A stretch of DNA of 64,000 nucleotides from Poecilobothrus nobilitatus (GCA_947095535.1 OX352772.1:106371672-106435671), one strand, 5' to 3'. Positions 34,626 through 46,510 are shown, counted from the first letter of the stretch. Translations and numbers: made by a program. The notes: generated by a model not told the origin, from the sequence alone.

Positions 34626-35849
34626 ATTTTTTTTTTAATTTTTTTATCCAGTTTTACCCCTTGGGGGAGCATAGGGCTTCCACAAAGCTTCTATATCGCA
34701 CTCGATTGTGGGCCAAATGTTTGATTTCTGCCCATGTTTTATCGCTATTATCATTTCCTTAGCCACAGATCTTCTCCATGTTATTTTTGGTCTACCCACA
34801 CTTCTTTTTCCCTGTGGATTCCAGTCGAGCGCCTGGCGTGCAATGTTCTCTGGCGCTTTCCGAAGTGTGTGACCTATCCATCTCCATTTCTTTTTCTTGA
34901 TTTGGCAGAGTATGGTTTCTTGTCTAGAGATAGTTAGTAGGTCCTCATTTGATATTCTTCTAGGCCATCTTATATTTTGAATTATTCGGAGGCATTTATT
35001 TTCAAATACTTGTAATTTATTTGTTGAAGAGTTTTTGATTAACGAGGTTTCACTGCCGTAGAGTTGAAACGATTTCACACAGGCTTCATATATCCTTATT
35101 TTCGTGCCTTTGGTTAACTGTGGTGATCTCCAGATTGGCCAAAGTCTCCCGAATGCCATCTTTGCTAATTTTATTCCATTCTCAATGTCTTCTTCTGCTC
35201 CTCCGTTTGCGGTAAGAATACTGCCAAGGTAGTTGAAACTTGTCACATCCTCTATGTATGTGTTGTTTATTGCTAGTGGATTGGAATGGTTTGCATTCAA
35301 TCTTAGGGACTTTGTTTTTGCAATATTTATATTGAGTCCAATTTTATGTGCTTTTGTGTTTAGGGAATCTAGTTTTTGTTGTATATTCCTGTGTATATGT
35401 GCAAGTAGAGAAATGTCATCAGCATATTCGAGGTCCTCTAGGCGACATGTAAGGGTCCAATTGATTCCTGTTTGGTGTATTAGTGATTCTTCCAATACGT
35501 CGTCGAGAACGATGTTGAAAAGTATTGGAGAAAGTGGACATCCTTGTTTGACTCCAGCGTTGAAGCTTATCGGATCGCTAAGATTTCCATGGTGGAGAAC
35601 CCTGGACTCGGCGTTGGTGTACATTTTTTTGATGATATTTCTGATTTTAGGTGGTATATTCCTTCTTCTGAGAGCCTTCCAGATGGCCCTGTGTTTTATT
35701 TTATCGAATGCTCTTTGAAAGTCCACGAATGTTATGTAGAGTGGTGATTTCCATTCTGCTGATTGTTCGATTATCAGACGCAGAGTATTTGAGTGATCTG
35801 TACAGCTGCGCTGCTTTCTAAAACCTGCTTGTTGCTTGTATACGTACAA
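34626..35849 (-). pseudogene. RTE-type LINE, 5'-truncated reverse transcriptase end
   Basis: A 401-codon open frame on the minus strand (35849 to 34644). RT: 'QQAGFRKQRSCTDHSNTLR', 'ITFVDFQRAFDKIKHR', 'GVKQGCPLSPILFN', 'LEYADDISLLA', 'NYLGSILTANGGAEEDI'. C-terminal domain: 'KWRWIGHTLRKAPENIARQA', 'NPQGKRSVGRPKITWRR'. This is the pattern of RTE/BovB-like elements (from memory). The ORF ends near the element's 3' end, with a very short 3' UTR and an A-rich tail (about 34625-34650), as is usual for RTE. The 5' half (endonuclease, RT fingers) is missing. There are no stops in the remaining frame, so the insertion is quite recent. Confidence 0.85.
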
Positions 35850-36779
35850 AAGTGTTTCCCTTTTTGAATTAATAGCGAATATAAACTATGACTTAGAATG
35901 TTTAAGGCATTGGTTTAAAATGCACCGTCTAGTTATAAGTAGTAAAACTAAACTTATGTTTTTTAGTCCACCTGGTAACACCTTGAACTATAACGATCTT
36001 ATGTTTCATGGAACAGATTATAATAAATAATGTGTCAGTTCTGAAAATTGTGTGTTGTCAGAGGAAATAACTACGTATAAGTCTGGCAAATCTTGTTCCT
36101 TCAATTGTTTTAATATTGAAGTAGTTAGTATATTTAAATACCTAGAAGTAGTAGTAGATTCTAGACTAAATTGATTACATTACATTACATATCTAATGTG
36201 ATGTAACCAAGCTACATTACATATCTAATGTATTTAATGTCCTGTATACGTCAATTTTATATGTTGGTGTCAAATTGTTCTATACATCTTTTATTAAAGA
36301 TATATTATGGAATATGTTATTCTAAATTGTGTTATGGATTAACATGTTGGGGAGGAGCAAGTCAAAATAAGCTTAATCAAATTATTGTTGCAGAAAAGTA
36401 TATAATAAGGATAATCTGTACTAAAAGAAGAAGAGATAATACATTTGAGTTATTTAAAAATCTAAATATCCTTCCGGTCAAACATCAATACTTTTTATCT
36501 AGTTCTTAAAAAATTCTTTAAAAGTGGGGAACATGTGTACAATAGGTATTTGTCTACTTGTCAATTACGTATTAACAATTCAAATTTAGTGTATATTCCA
36601 ATTCATAATCTACAATGTCTTCTGTCATGTTACATATTTTTAGTTCCTAGACTTTATAATGTTTTGCCTAATTATATTAAACAATGCAATGAAGTTATGC
36701 GCTTTCTCAAAAATGTAAAAATCTGGTTATTTGAACATGATCACAATCAAGTAAATAATATTATACAAATTTTACAATA
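35850..36779 (+). pseudogene. Element E reverse transcriptase C-terminal part
   Basis: Sense-strand RT thumb and C-terminal domain: 'INYDLECLRHWFKMHRLVI', 'SKTKLMFFSP', 'FKYLEVVVDSRLN', a broken stretch with direct repeats (36173-36232), 'IYYGICYSKLCYGLTCWGG', 'LNILPVKHQY' and 'LPNYIKQCNEVMRFLKNVK'. The catalytic part, with the YADD motif, is missing. It would have lain where the RTE now sits, so more than 1 kb of E was lost together with that insertion. Confidence 0.7.
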
Positions 36780-37206
36780 AAAATGCCTAGTGTTTTGTAT
36801 TTATTATGTTCTTATATTTATTTTTTTTTTTTTTCTTATGTTATTTTTTATTGTTGTTTTTTTTACTACCTATATCAGAATTTTTTGAAAATTTTGTCAT
36901 AATTATTATTTTAAAAGTTAATCTTATAATTAATAATTTTATTTTATAATTAAAGTTCTTTTTTGTTGTTAAATTTTTTCTGTCATAAATGATTTAACCT
37001 CTTTTCAAAATAATATTATATGTATACGTTAATAAAGTTAATTTCTATTATGCATTCAACACAAGTGTTTAATAAACTTCTGAATGTAAATGTGCAAAAA
37101 ATTGAATTATTAAATTTATAATATAGTTGTAAGTACGTAAATGAACTGTAATATGTATTTATTTCGGAATTTAATAAACAATTTTGAATTAAAAAAAAAA
37201 AAAAAA
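36780..37206 (+). other. 3' UTR and poly(A) tail of element E
   Basis: T-rich 3' UTR with AATAAA at 37173-37178, followed 12 bases later by A16 (37191-37206). This marks the 3' end of a LINE copied from a polyadenylated transcript. Confidence 0.75.
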
Positions 37207-38690
37207 TGTTTCTATATAACAGGTTTTTTTTGGACAAAAACCTTTTTTAATTTGGATGGAAAAAGCTTTTTGATCGAGATGTTAGGAAATAAATTCTTAT
37301 AACCATTTTCTCAAAAACCTACAATTTTTTCACACATGGTCCTTTAGGTAAAAATAATATATCCCTCTTGAGATAAAAAGCTAGTGTCCATGACTTTTTA
37401 GCATTAACAGTAAAAGAGGTGCAAATCAATTTACAAAATGCTACTTTTGCAAAATTACTCAAAATTGTGAAATTGGAGAAGCGGCCGTTTTATAACTATA
37501 ACTATACAACTTATCACGTATAGTTTTTGATTTATCATTTTCTCTTCAAAATACTTTACCATCAATAACCCATATATACAGCAGACTGAAGTTAATCTTT
37601 AGTTGCGTTAATCTTTCAAATAAAAATTATACGCTTATTAGTACTTGCCTGTCCTGATATTTGTTAATTATCACTTTCTAGTGAGAAAGAAATTTTTTTT
37701 GATTCATTTGAATTTTTTCAATTTTTAGCTGTTTTTATATCCCCCGCTTCCAATGCAATGCTTAATGCCTTTAGCTACATTTTCTGAACAATCTTTGGTG
37801 GATAAATTTTAGGAACTTCACCTACTCCAGATATTTCAAAATGTTTTTTATATTTTTGCTGTTTTAAGACTTCAACTGCTATTTGATTATTATGTATATC
37901 ATTTTATTATTATGTAATTACATCCAGCATTTCTCAGAATTCCTTGATATCTTTATGAATATTTCCAAACTGTTTGTTACGTTATGTTTGTTTGGTAATA
38001 ATTTAATTTAATTTAATTATGATATTATTATCCTTTGTACCATCTCTAATTGCTAACTTGTTCCGCTCTTGCTTGCTGGTGATTATATAAGCTGCTTGAC
38101 ATATAATGTAAGGCTCTTTCGAGTGTGAAGCTTATCTTTGAAGGTTATATAGAACCAAATTTTGTCTGGATCATAATGTTTATCAAAATCTTCAATGCCT
38201 TGCTCTAAGCAGTTGTTGTGAAACCTGTTTTTACATTTAACACCGCAATGTACTATTTTATATATACGAAAATTAACAAATTTGTTTCACAGAAAACAAT
38301 TTGTTTTATTTGACTATAAATACTTTACATATAAAAACGAGGAAGAATCACTTGCCCTTGTTAACTAACTCCTAAATACCCGTACAAATCCTTTATTATG
38401 TCTATCACTCTGCTTATAATATTATCTTTTTAATTTTTTCATTATTTTAAAATAATTTGGCTAAGATTTATAATTTCTATAAGGTTTATATATATGATTC
38501 TTGCAACCCAGATGCTAAGCTAACGATTATCAACAGCTTTTCCAAATATTCTTTATAGTACCATTTAATACTAAATGGCAAATGTACATTATGTTATACT
38601 TGCTAAAAAATAGTAAATAAATATTAATATGAATAACGTATTCATATAATATATTAGCAGATGTTTCCGTATAAGTGGAGTTACTTCCGG
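37207..38690. other. AT-rich region with a possible coding fossil
   Basis: No intact gene. On the minus strand short stretches look protein-like but are split among frames: 'CGVKCKNRFHNNCLEQ' (about 38215-38262), 'SHSKEPYIMCQAAYII' (about 38075-38125) and 'FEISGVGEVPKIYPPKIV' (about 37780-37835). The first has the C-C-FH-C spacing of a PHD-like finger. I do not recognise the family. Confidence 0.3.
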
Positions 38691-38701
38691 GTGGATTACG
38701 T

Positions 38702-38738
38702 AATGACGTCATACGTCATTCGTATGGTATGACATCAC
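38702..38738. repeat. CRE-like palindrome inside an imperfect hairpin
   Basis: tgacgtca at 38704-38711 is a perfect 8-base palindrome of the CREB/ATF-site type. Together with tatgacatca at about 38729-38736 it forms an imperfect hairpin. It may only be a transposon end. Confidence 0.45.
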
Positions 38739-39184
38739 GTTTCCGAATATATATGGCATTAGTTGTGGAAACGCCATGCAGTCGACGAAAAATATATTAC
38801 AATTTTTTTTTAAATCAGTTTTTTGTGTTTTCTTAGGTAAGGGTAAATAATAGAGAACTCATTTTTCTTTTAATTTATTTTCCCCCTCTTCTGAATTAAA
38901 AAATTCCCCATCTTCTGAATTATAACTGGAAAAAATTATAACTGGTTTACAGAAAACACCGAATTTTAAGATGTTGTTGTTTTACCGTTATTTAAATAAT
39001 GGTATGTGGAAATTATCAATTTTTTTTATTTTGTAGTGAATACCCCTACAATTTTTTTTAAGTCAACTTATTCAAACAAAAGGGTGAAACAATTAGAAAA
39101 CCTTTAATAATTTTTAATAGTAAATATTTTTTTTTATTTAATATCTTCTTTTCTCATTATATAATTTTTTAATATCTAAAACCA

Positions 39185-39870
39185 GTTTTATGAAACTATC
39201 GTAGTTTTAATCCTTGTAATCCTTTATCCAGAGGAATTTGCAAAGGTGTAACTCCATATTGACTTTGAGAACCCCTCCTCGACTTAAAAGTCTCTTCAAA
39301 AACCGCCACGAACGCTCAATGTTTTGTGTATGAGCATTTGTTTCGGGGTGAACAACATTTCCCAAATGGTTGACCGTTTTATGCTCATAACCAATTTTCT
39401 GTAGGTCTACATAACCTCTCCAGCTATTCGTATGAAATTGAGTTCCGACAAATTAAATCATTTCGTTTTTAAATTTTTTATGATATAACTAGAATATTTA
39501 CCTAGATCGACATGTTTTTTTATTAAATTTTCAAGAGTTGGTTTATCTATTTTGTTATCGGTGCCACCACTTTCAGTCATACTAAGTCCTTGCAATCATT
39601 CGGCCTCTTTGGTAATTTCTTTTGCCAACTTTAGTTTCGTCGATTTCTACTATATTACCAATATCACCAATTTTTCCTTGAACTTCATATGCTGAATCTA
39701 TACTAGAGGAAACATACACATCTGAAAAATAGTATTAAAAAATATAATTATGATTAAATAAATTTAAAAAAATTAATATCTAAAATTTAAAAATTAAATA
39801 ATACAAACCTCTGGCAAAACCAAATCTATCTGCAATGGTTTCGGAAGATACCCTTATTTGTAAGATTAAA
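39185..39870 (-). pseudogene. Merlin-superfamily transposase (IS1595/ISXO2-like DDE), decayed
   Basis: Minus strand. An upstream exon ends 'IADRFGFAR' (to 39809). After an 87-bp intron the transposase reads 'IGNIVEIDETKVGKRNYQRG', with the first catalytic Asp, then after a frameshift 'VGTQFHTNSWRGYVDLQ' and 'GYEHKTVNHLGNVVHPETNA', then 'HTQNIERSWRFLKRLLSR'. This is the DDE core of ISXO2/IS1595-type enzymes, which in animals are Merlin transposons (from memory). The second catalytic Asp, normally H-T-D, is Asn here. A frameshift near 39595 and stops after 39230 complete the inactivation. No terminal repeats were identified. Confidence 0.75.
39722..39808 (-). other. Probable spliceosomal intron in the Merlin pseudogene
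   Basis: 87 bp, AT-rich. On the minus strand the donor is CCAGAG|GTTTGT (39808) and the acceptor is TTTTTCAG|ATG (39722). Removing it joins two segments that both read as transposase. Confidence 0.6.
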
Positions 39871-40005
39871 CAATTTTCAATTTTTCAATATATTTGTAAG
39901 ATTAAATAATTTTCAATTCAAATGAAAAACTTTTTGTGAAACAAAAAGTAATCAAAATGCAAATTTCAGGTTTGGATCTTTCAAAACATGTATTGTGTAG
40001 CTTGC

Positions 40006-40106
40006 TAATTTTGTGTTTTCTCTTTTTATTATCACACACAAATTCCCCAAAAATTTGTAATTTTGTGTTTTCTCTTTTTATTATCACACACAAATTCCCC
40101 AAAAAT
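40006..40106 (+). repeat. 52-bp tandem duplication
   Basis: Two nearly exact copies starting taattttgtgttttctcttt at 40006 and 40058, each running to ccccaaaaat. Not part of any recognised element. Confidence 0.9.
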
Positions 40107-40439
40107 AATTTTTTGTTTTTTCTAAAACCATGCTTTTCTGTGATGTGTGCAGACTTTAGGAGTTAGTATTAAACCGATTTCTTCGAAATACTTTATAGCA
40201 TTGTATTTGTATTTTGTTTTTTTTATAAATTTTTTTAAATTCATTGAACATATGTTATTTTTATTTTCATTGAACAATATTTGTTTATTGCAAGTTTTAT
40301 ACTTTGGTTTATTAGGGAGTTTATTTTATCGATTCTAATGCGTTATTTCTTAGAAATAATGGAGTTTTTTAACTATTTTTATTTTAATTAATTTAAATTT
40401 GGCTGTAAGCAAATCACTTTTGAATTGTTTGAGCCTTAT

Positions 40440-41390
40440 AATGGTCGGTTTAAATGAATTTCAAGACTATTATAGTTATTGGTTTTTGTTGGGATAGTTA
40501 AAGAAATTGCTTTCCATATTACGTTTTCAATGTTTATAATATAAAAATTAATTTCTAATGCTGAATTTTGATTGCTTGGCACTATTTTAAGAAGATCGTT
40601 ATTGATAATTATTGAGAACTTTTTGAAATTTTTCCTAATTAGCTTTATTAAATAAATACATTTGTACGGCTGCTAAAGCCAATAAGTATTCTTCACTATT
40701 ATTGTAAGTGATTTCGATCCCTAGTTCTAAATGGTCACTATCATTACAATATGTTTTTATTTTTTTTAATTTTTTGCTTTTAGCTTTATTCTAACATCGG
40801 CCGTCGATATACGATTCACCTCTCGGAAAGAAAGGTAAATCGGAAGACTATAATTTAATTCTATACATAGTCTGATAAATAATGCTAGATAAATATTTCG
40901 AGGATAGAACTTCGCGAATTAGTGGATTAATTTTCCTGTTTTATATGTTTAGCATTTAAATATCCTGCAATAATAAAATATTTATTAGTGTTGCCTAAGT
41001 GAAGTTTTTGAAATAATCTAAGTAATTCCTTATTAAAATTAGTATTGTGATTTTGAGATGAATAAGCTGATATTATAAAAAGATTATTATTTCTATTTAA
41101 AAGTTCAATTTTTAATTGGCAGACTTCTTAACATTTAAACATATTTAAAATATCATCTTTAATTATTTCGAACTTTAAGTTATTTTAAATTAGTATCGCA
41201 GTTCTTCCGCGTAAAGTTGCATCAGATCTATAATGTCGGATAAATTTATAATCCTTTATTTTTATACGAATGGATTTTTCTAGTTTCGTCTCACATAAGG
41301 TTTGTGAACATTTAGAAAATTAATTAATGAAAGTTGTTTGAGAAGCGATCTACAAAAGTTTACATTAATAGAAAACATTTTTAATTTTAT
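40440..41390 (-). pseudogene. Jockey-clade LINE endonuclease, heavily mutated
   Basis: The minus strand from about 41370 reads, across several frames, 'LLKQLSLINFLNVHKP' (endonuclease start), 'LNRNNNLFIISAYSSQNH', 'ELLRLFQKLHLGNTNKYFII' and then 'AGYLNAKH' (GDLN with Asp changed to Tyr), and 'YCNDSDHLELGIEI' (SDH motif) near 40730. The order fits the AP endonuclease of Jockey-type elements. The RT is absent or unreadable. Confidence 0.65.
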
Positions 41391-41399
41391 TTGTTACGA

Positions 41400-41960
41400 A
41401 TTTTCAATCATGGATAGAATCGAATAAGAAATCTACTTTTGCAGATTGGTTTTGCATTTCTTTTTGTAAAGTTTTGAAGTCTTTACAATTTTTATTTAAA
41501 TTTTTGGTTACATCATTAATAGCTAATAATATTAATTATTGACTCTAAATTAATGCTGTTAATGTTATTTTTATTAGTAATCAAATTATTGTTGTGAATT
41601 TGCATTGGAACAGTTTTTTTAGTTTTTGTTTGTATACTCGACAATTTCTATAAGATGCAGGATGACCTGATAATTTGCACAAGGTACAAAATAGTTTTTC
41701 TGCAGGGCTCTCTTTTTGTATAGAACAATTTGCTGGTGTGTGGTTGCCACCGCATTTTACACATCTTAGACCCATATTGCAATTAAATGCTGAGTGATTA
41801 AAACGTTAACATCTTTTACATTCTACGATATTTGGTTTGTTCAGTTTCTCCCCTTTTATAATTTGATTGTCAAGATGTTTTATGTTGAAGATGTTTTATG
41901 TTTTTAATATAAAAAAAAAGGTTTAAATTCAATGAAAAATGGTTTAATTTGAAGGAAAAA
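41400..41960 (-). pseudogene. Jockey-clade ORF1 with paired CCHC knuckles
   Basis: Minus strand: 'RFNHSAFNCNMGLRCVKCGG' followed by 'NHTPANC', and 'LFCTLCKLSGHPASYRNC' (41581-41830). The CxxC-H-C spacing and the 'GHPASYRxC' signature match the gag-like ORF1 of Jockey elements, which forms the RNP (family knowledge). An open 64-codon stretch remains (41775 to 41581). The ORF tail toward 41400 is broken. It lies just upstream of the Jockey endonuclease, in the expected order. Confidence 0.75.
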
Positions 41961-42066
41961 TAGTTGTATTTGACTGTAAAAAAGTATATTTAATATTAAC
42001 AACAAAAAAAAAAATTTAAAGCACTATTGCAATATATTTATTAATTGTTTTTATATAAATTGTTTA

Positions 42067-42248
42067 ATTTTTTTTTGTAGTGCCACATAAATGTGAACAG
42101 GAAATTACACAGCCTGTCCTTTTCAGGTGTGGCTGTAAATGTCGTAAGAGGGGGAAACACTACGACGTGTGTGGGATTCGAACCCACACTCCCTCGGGGT
42201 TTTACAGCGTACTTTATACGCTCTTACCCACTAGGCCACCGAGGCCCC
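42067..42248 (-). mobile_element. tRNA-derived SINE
   Basis: Reading the minus strand from 42248: a GGGGCCTC start, box A TGGCCTAGTGGG (42238-42227), box B GGTTCGAATCC (42184-42174), then an unrelated body of about 95 bases and an A9 tail (42076-42068). The spacing of boxes A and B is tRNA-like, but the sequence after the T arm does not pair with the 5' end, so there is no acceptor stem. That, and the body plus A tail, favour a SINE over a tRNA gene. A target-site duplication was not clear. Confidence 0.75.
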
Positions 42249-43210
42249 AATTTTTAATTGTAATTTAACTAAATTATTTATTACATGAACATGGTCTGAT
42301 GTAATAAATATTGGAGTACAGTTTTATTTTTAATTTGTGTATTATTGTTTTCAATTATATTTTGAGGATTAGTTATACTTGTGAGTATAGGCTAGGCCGG
42401 TTCTAGACCAGGAAGTGACGTCAGAGATAAGAGATGTAGGGATAAGATAAGAGGTATGACTCATAAGTGTAGTAAGATAAGGTTTGACTCATCAATGATC
42501 AGAGATATGATTCAGAAAAAAAGTTGCAGTTTTAATTTTTTATGTTTATATGAAGAATGGAACTATTCAAATTTTTGTGTGACGTCATGTGATTCCATAG
42601 ATAAAATTTAATTGAGATTGAATATGAATAAATAAAATATAAATTTAGCACATAAAAAAAAAAATTCTTCTGTAAATGAGTGATAAAGAGATTTGAAAAA
42701 ACTAAATATTATAGACTTTCTTATGTTTTCCATTTTATTTTGATAAACAGAAAGAAAAAATGAATTACGATTAAAACTAAAATAAAATTAAAAAAAATCT
42801 CACTAAGCTTCCAGTTTTATGCTCTAACAAATATTAGATAATTTTAAACTATAAACAAATATTGCACACTTTTCTTACAAGTCAAAGTTAAAATTGTGGT
42901 TTTGTCTGTTTAATAAAATTTGATATATTTTAAGGGAAAAAAAATAAAACTATTTATATTCTGAATAATTTAAATGAAATGAAGTTACAGAGTTATGGTA
43001 ATGTGTTTTGCAAAAATATTTGATAAAATTAACATAATTAAGATAAAAAATTTGTATAAAAGAGCAAAACAAGCTGTCCTGATTAATTAATTCAATTTAA
43101 CATTTCTAACGAAGAAGATAATCAGACCAACATTTTAAATGGAAAATACAATCGAAATTTTGGATGATGTAATGACTGTCGCATCACCAACATCAACATC
43201 ATCGATACTG
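42249..43210. other. AT-rich spacer, nothing recognised
   Basis: No coding frames of note. 42425-42510 has repeated gataagag/gactcat words. Confidence 0.5.
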
Positions 43211-43215
43211 CGTTA

Positions 43216-43262
43216 CAGAGCCAGCTCAAGAGGTATTGGCGCCCTTAAGCAATTTCCATTTT
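43216..43262 (+). repeat. Possible hAT-type terminal inverted repeat
   Basis: Starts cagagccagctc and contains ggcgcccttaagc. From memory, hAT elements with a CAGxGCCGGC...GGCGCCCT end are common in animals. A partner in inverse orientation ends at 46688. No transposase is seen. Confidence 0.35.
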
Positions 43263-43439
43263 AGACGCCCTATTCCTAGTTGTAAAATAAATAAATAAAA
43301 AGCGTAATAAAAAACAACAAAAATTAAACTTTAAATGTGAAAGAATTAAAGAAGATACATTTAATTATAAAGAAAAAATTAAATTATTTACAAAAATTCA
43401 GAAAACAGAAATAAATTTAAAAACATCGAAATTCAAAAT

Positions 43440-43660
43440 AACTACCATAGGGGCAAAGGAGAATACCTCGAAATCCCGGAAATTTTGAAAAGCACGGAAA
43501 TTGAAACCCCGGGAATATTTTTTGCTAATAAAATAATCCCGAAAACTCGAAATTGCGGAACTTCAAATCCCGGAAATGTTTTTTTGCATATAATAAAATC
43601 TCAGAGACTTAAAATACCCGTACTCGAAATGTAGGAAGTTTTACTTCCGGGATTAATATT
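43440..43660 (+). repeat. Degenerate direct repeats with a 'cccggaaa' core
   Basis: At least five spaced copies of cccgg(g/a)a-type words and 'ctcgaaat' variants at intervals of roughly 35-60 bp. Function and origin unknown. Confidence 0.5.
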
Positions 43661-43964
43661 TTAGTTGTTTTTTATATTAATAATGAAACTAAAGTTTATT
43701 CAAACAAAAATTTTATTAAGTGAGCCTAGTAAAACAAGTAAAACAAATAAATAATAGGTTAAATTCATTTTAGAATGCCTTAAAAAATATTTATATACTA
43801 AATTATAAAATAGAGAGTAATCATCATTAACGTATTACAACGAATCACAGTGATAAATTTATTGCAATTCCTTTTAAAAAGTCAACTTCGTTGGAACTTC
43901 CAATATTTCAGAAAACTAGATGAAGTCTTTCGTATTTTTGTACTTGTTTCTCGGTTTGTTTTTT

Positions 43965-45090
43965 TTTTCTTTATTTATTTATTTTTTTCTCTTTGAGAGG
44001 GTAGGTAGGAATCATCGAAAGACACTATAGAGGAGTGTAAACAAGCACGAGTTCTCTATGAGTGTGTGAGACTTTAACCCACTAAACCCCACCTCCCTTT
44101 TTTGATCAAACAATATGTTATACGACCTTTAGTACTAGTGTACTGCTTTGTCAGAGGAAGTTGAGTTAGGGAATGAAAATATATTTCAAATTGGCAGGCA
44201 TATTGTGAACAAAGTTGTTAATATTCACTTTAAATCTTTGCACGTTGTAAATGTAATCATCACCAGTTCTGAGGAACACATGAGGTGAAAGATGGTTCAA
44301 CATTCGCGATATTCGTACTACAAACGAATTTCCATAAGCCGAATTTTGCCATCTGGGAATTTGAACTACATAGGGATGGGCAGCAGAGGCTCTCCTTAAT
44401 TTTCTTTGGAGGAGGAATGCTTTGAGAGGAGGTATCAAACTTTTGTTAGGACAAGAACCCAAGCTCTCCAACCCCAACTCTTGTTAGGACAAGAATCTTG
44501 TTAGGACAAGAACCCAACCCTATAAGGTATCTATAAAACAGGCTAAGTGTTCCTGCTAGGACCGGAGACTGAGTGGAAAGAGCGTATAGGTGACATTGGG
44601 ATCGTTTATTAGACGAATTGTTCTATTTTGCACTTTATCGAGAAATCCCAATGCCGTTTTGGAAGCTACTGCACAAATATGTGCATTGTACTCCATCTTT
44701 GGTTTTATATATGTTTCATAGATATTTAGGAAATCAGAAAATGCAAAGAAGGCTTTACAACGATACAGGAAACTCATACACCTAGCTGCATTTTTAGCTA
44801 TACCAAAAATATGATTGAACCAAGTTAATTTTTGATTTACCTCCATGCCCAAGATCACCTGCAAGTTGCAAAACTTCACCTTGAAAAGTTAGAGTTGGAT
44901 ATAAAGCCATACTATTTTTTCTGGGACAGGAATTCGACTGGTCTGAGTGCTAAGCTCGAAGCTACTATTAATCAAGCAGTGGTCGGAACAACCAAGAGGA
45001 GAGCTAACTGAGACCTTGTATTTCTCAGGATGTGTAGTCAAAAACAGATCCAGAAGATGAGCAACCTGGTCTACACGGTCGGGAATTAAA
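43965..45090 (-). pseudogene. G-family LINE copy 1: endonuclease end fused to RT thumb
   Basis: The minus strand from about 45085 reads 'IPDRVDQVAHLLDLFLTTHP', 'LGCSDHCLINSSFELS' (end of endonuclease), then at about 44880 jumps straight to the RT thumb 'VILGMEVNQKLTWFNHI', 'YIKPKMEYNAHI' and 'RTIRLINDP', losing the linker and the whole RT catalytic part. A further frame gives the C-terminal domain 'AHPYVVQIPRW' and 'SRMLNHLSPHVF'. The 3' UTR holds a GTGGG/CTCAC hairpin (44066-44082) and ends in an AAAT-type tail (about 43968-43992). It is the same family as 46790-48860, whose endonuclease has 'IPDRADHEGHLLDLFLTTHP'. Confidence 0.8.
44066..44082 (-). repeat. 3' UTR hairpin of G-family LINE
   Basis: On the minus strand GTGGG-TTAAAGT-CTCAC, preceded by ggtttaa/ggttta. 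A related hairpin with compensatory stem changes lies at 46423-46439. LINE 3' hairpins can serve as RT recognition sites (family knowledge). Confidence 0.55.
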
Positions 45091-45430
45091 TTAAAAATTC
45101 AAAACTATTCTTATGAATTATGATTTTTACATTTGTGTTGCTTTGTTACTTCGTTATATGTGTATGGTTCTATTCCTATACTAGTTCAATATATAGAAAA
45201 ATCAAATAGTATAGGTAGCTATAATTTTTACATATGATTACTGATTAGTTACTCGTACTATTCTTATGATTTATATATTTTTGTTACTTTGGTACTTCGT
45301 TCTATTATACTACAAAAACAAAATAATATGTAAAGCTATAATTTTTATGTAGGTATGATTACTGTGAAGTTTGACTTTTACATGTTTGATATGCATACAT
45401 ATATAAAAAAAAAATTATAATGTATAATAA

Positions 45431-45507
45431 TCTGACTCATGGCGCAGTGGTTAAGTCGCGAACCTTTCAATCGAAGGGTCTTGGGTTCAAACCCCGCCCA
45501 GGTCATA
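45431..45507 (+). other. tRNA-like sequence (SINE head or tRNA pseudogene)
   Basis: Box A-like TGGCGCAGTGG (45440-45450) and box B-like GGTTCAAACC (45484-45493) at normal spacing. The anticodon region CCTTTC-AATC-GAAGGG does not form a standard 7-base loop, and the acceptor arms pair only in part (TGAC with GTCA). It is followed by AT-rich sequence and (TAA)n, so a SINE head is the better reading. Confidence 0.55.
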
Positions 45508-45534
45508 AATAAAAATATGTAGTACTTTTATATC

Positions 45535-46275
<741 letters not shown>

Positions 46276-46279
46276 TTCA

Positions 46280-46510
46280 TTGTTTCCTTACAGACCCACT
46301 CCCAATTCAATGTTTCCGTATCCATTTCTTATCCTTTCCTATCCCTACTCCCTAGCCAATATACTGCATTCGCAGGTAAGGGTTTCATCCCATTATATTG
46401 GCTAAAGGAGGAGGTGGGTTTAGTCAGTAAGAATCTGACACTACCAAAGGGAAATTTTTTGTGCCTTTGGAAGATTCCCACCTCCCTTAGGAAAAAAAAA
46501 AGAGTACCAT
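46280..46510 (+). other. LINE-like 3' end sequence with hairpins
   Basis: Contains tagccaatata (about 46351) and its inverse tatattggcta (about 46394), then a GTCAG/CTGAC hairpin (46423-46439) and an A10 run (46492-46501). The order (GGAGGTGGG, TTTAGT, hairpin, A-rich end) parallels the 3' UTR of G copy 1. No coding sequence precedes it in sense orientation. Confidence 0.4.

Noticed and set aside
35233..35747. Plus-strand frames opposite the RTE reverse transcriptase
   Set aside because: Shadow frames; the minus strand carries complete RT motifs.
42157..42248. Functional tRNA gene
   Set aside because: Boxes A and B are good, but the 3' acceptor strand does not pair with the 5' end and an A-tailed body follows.
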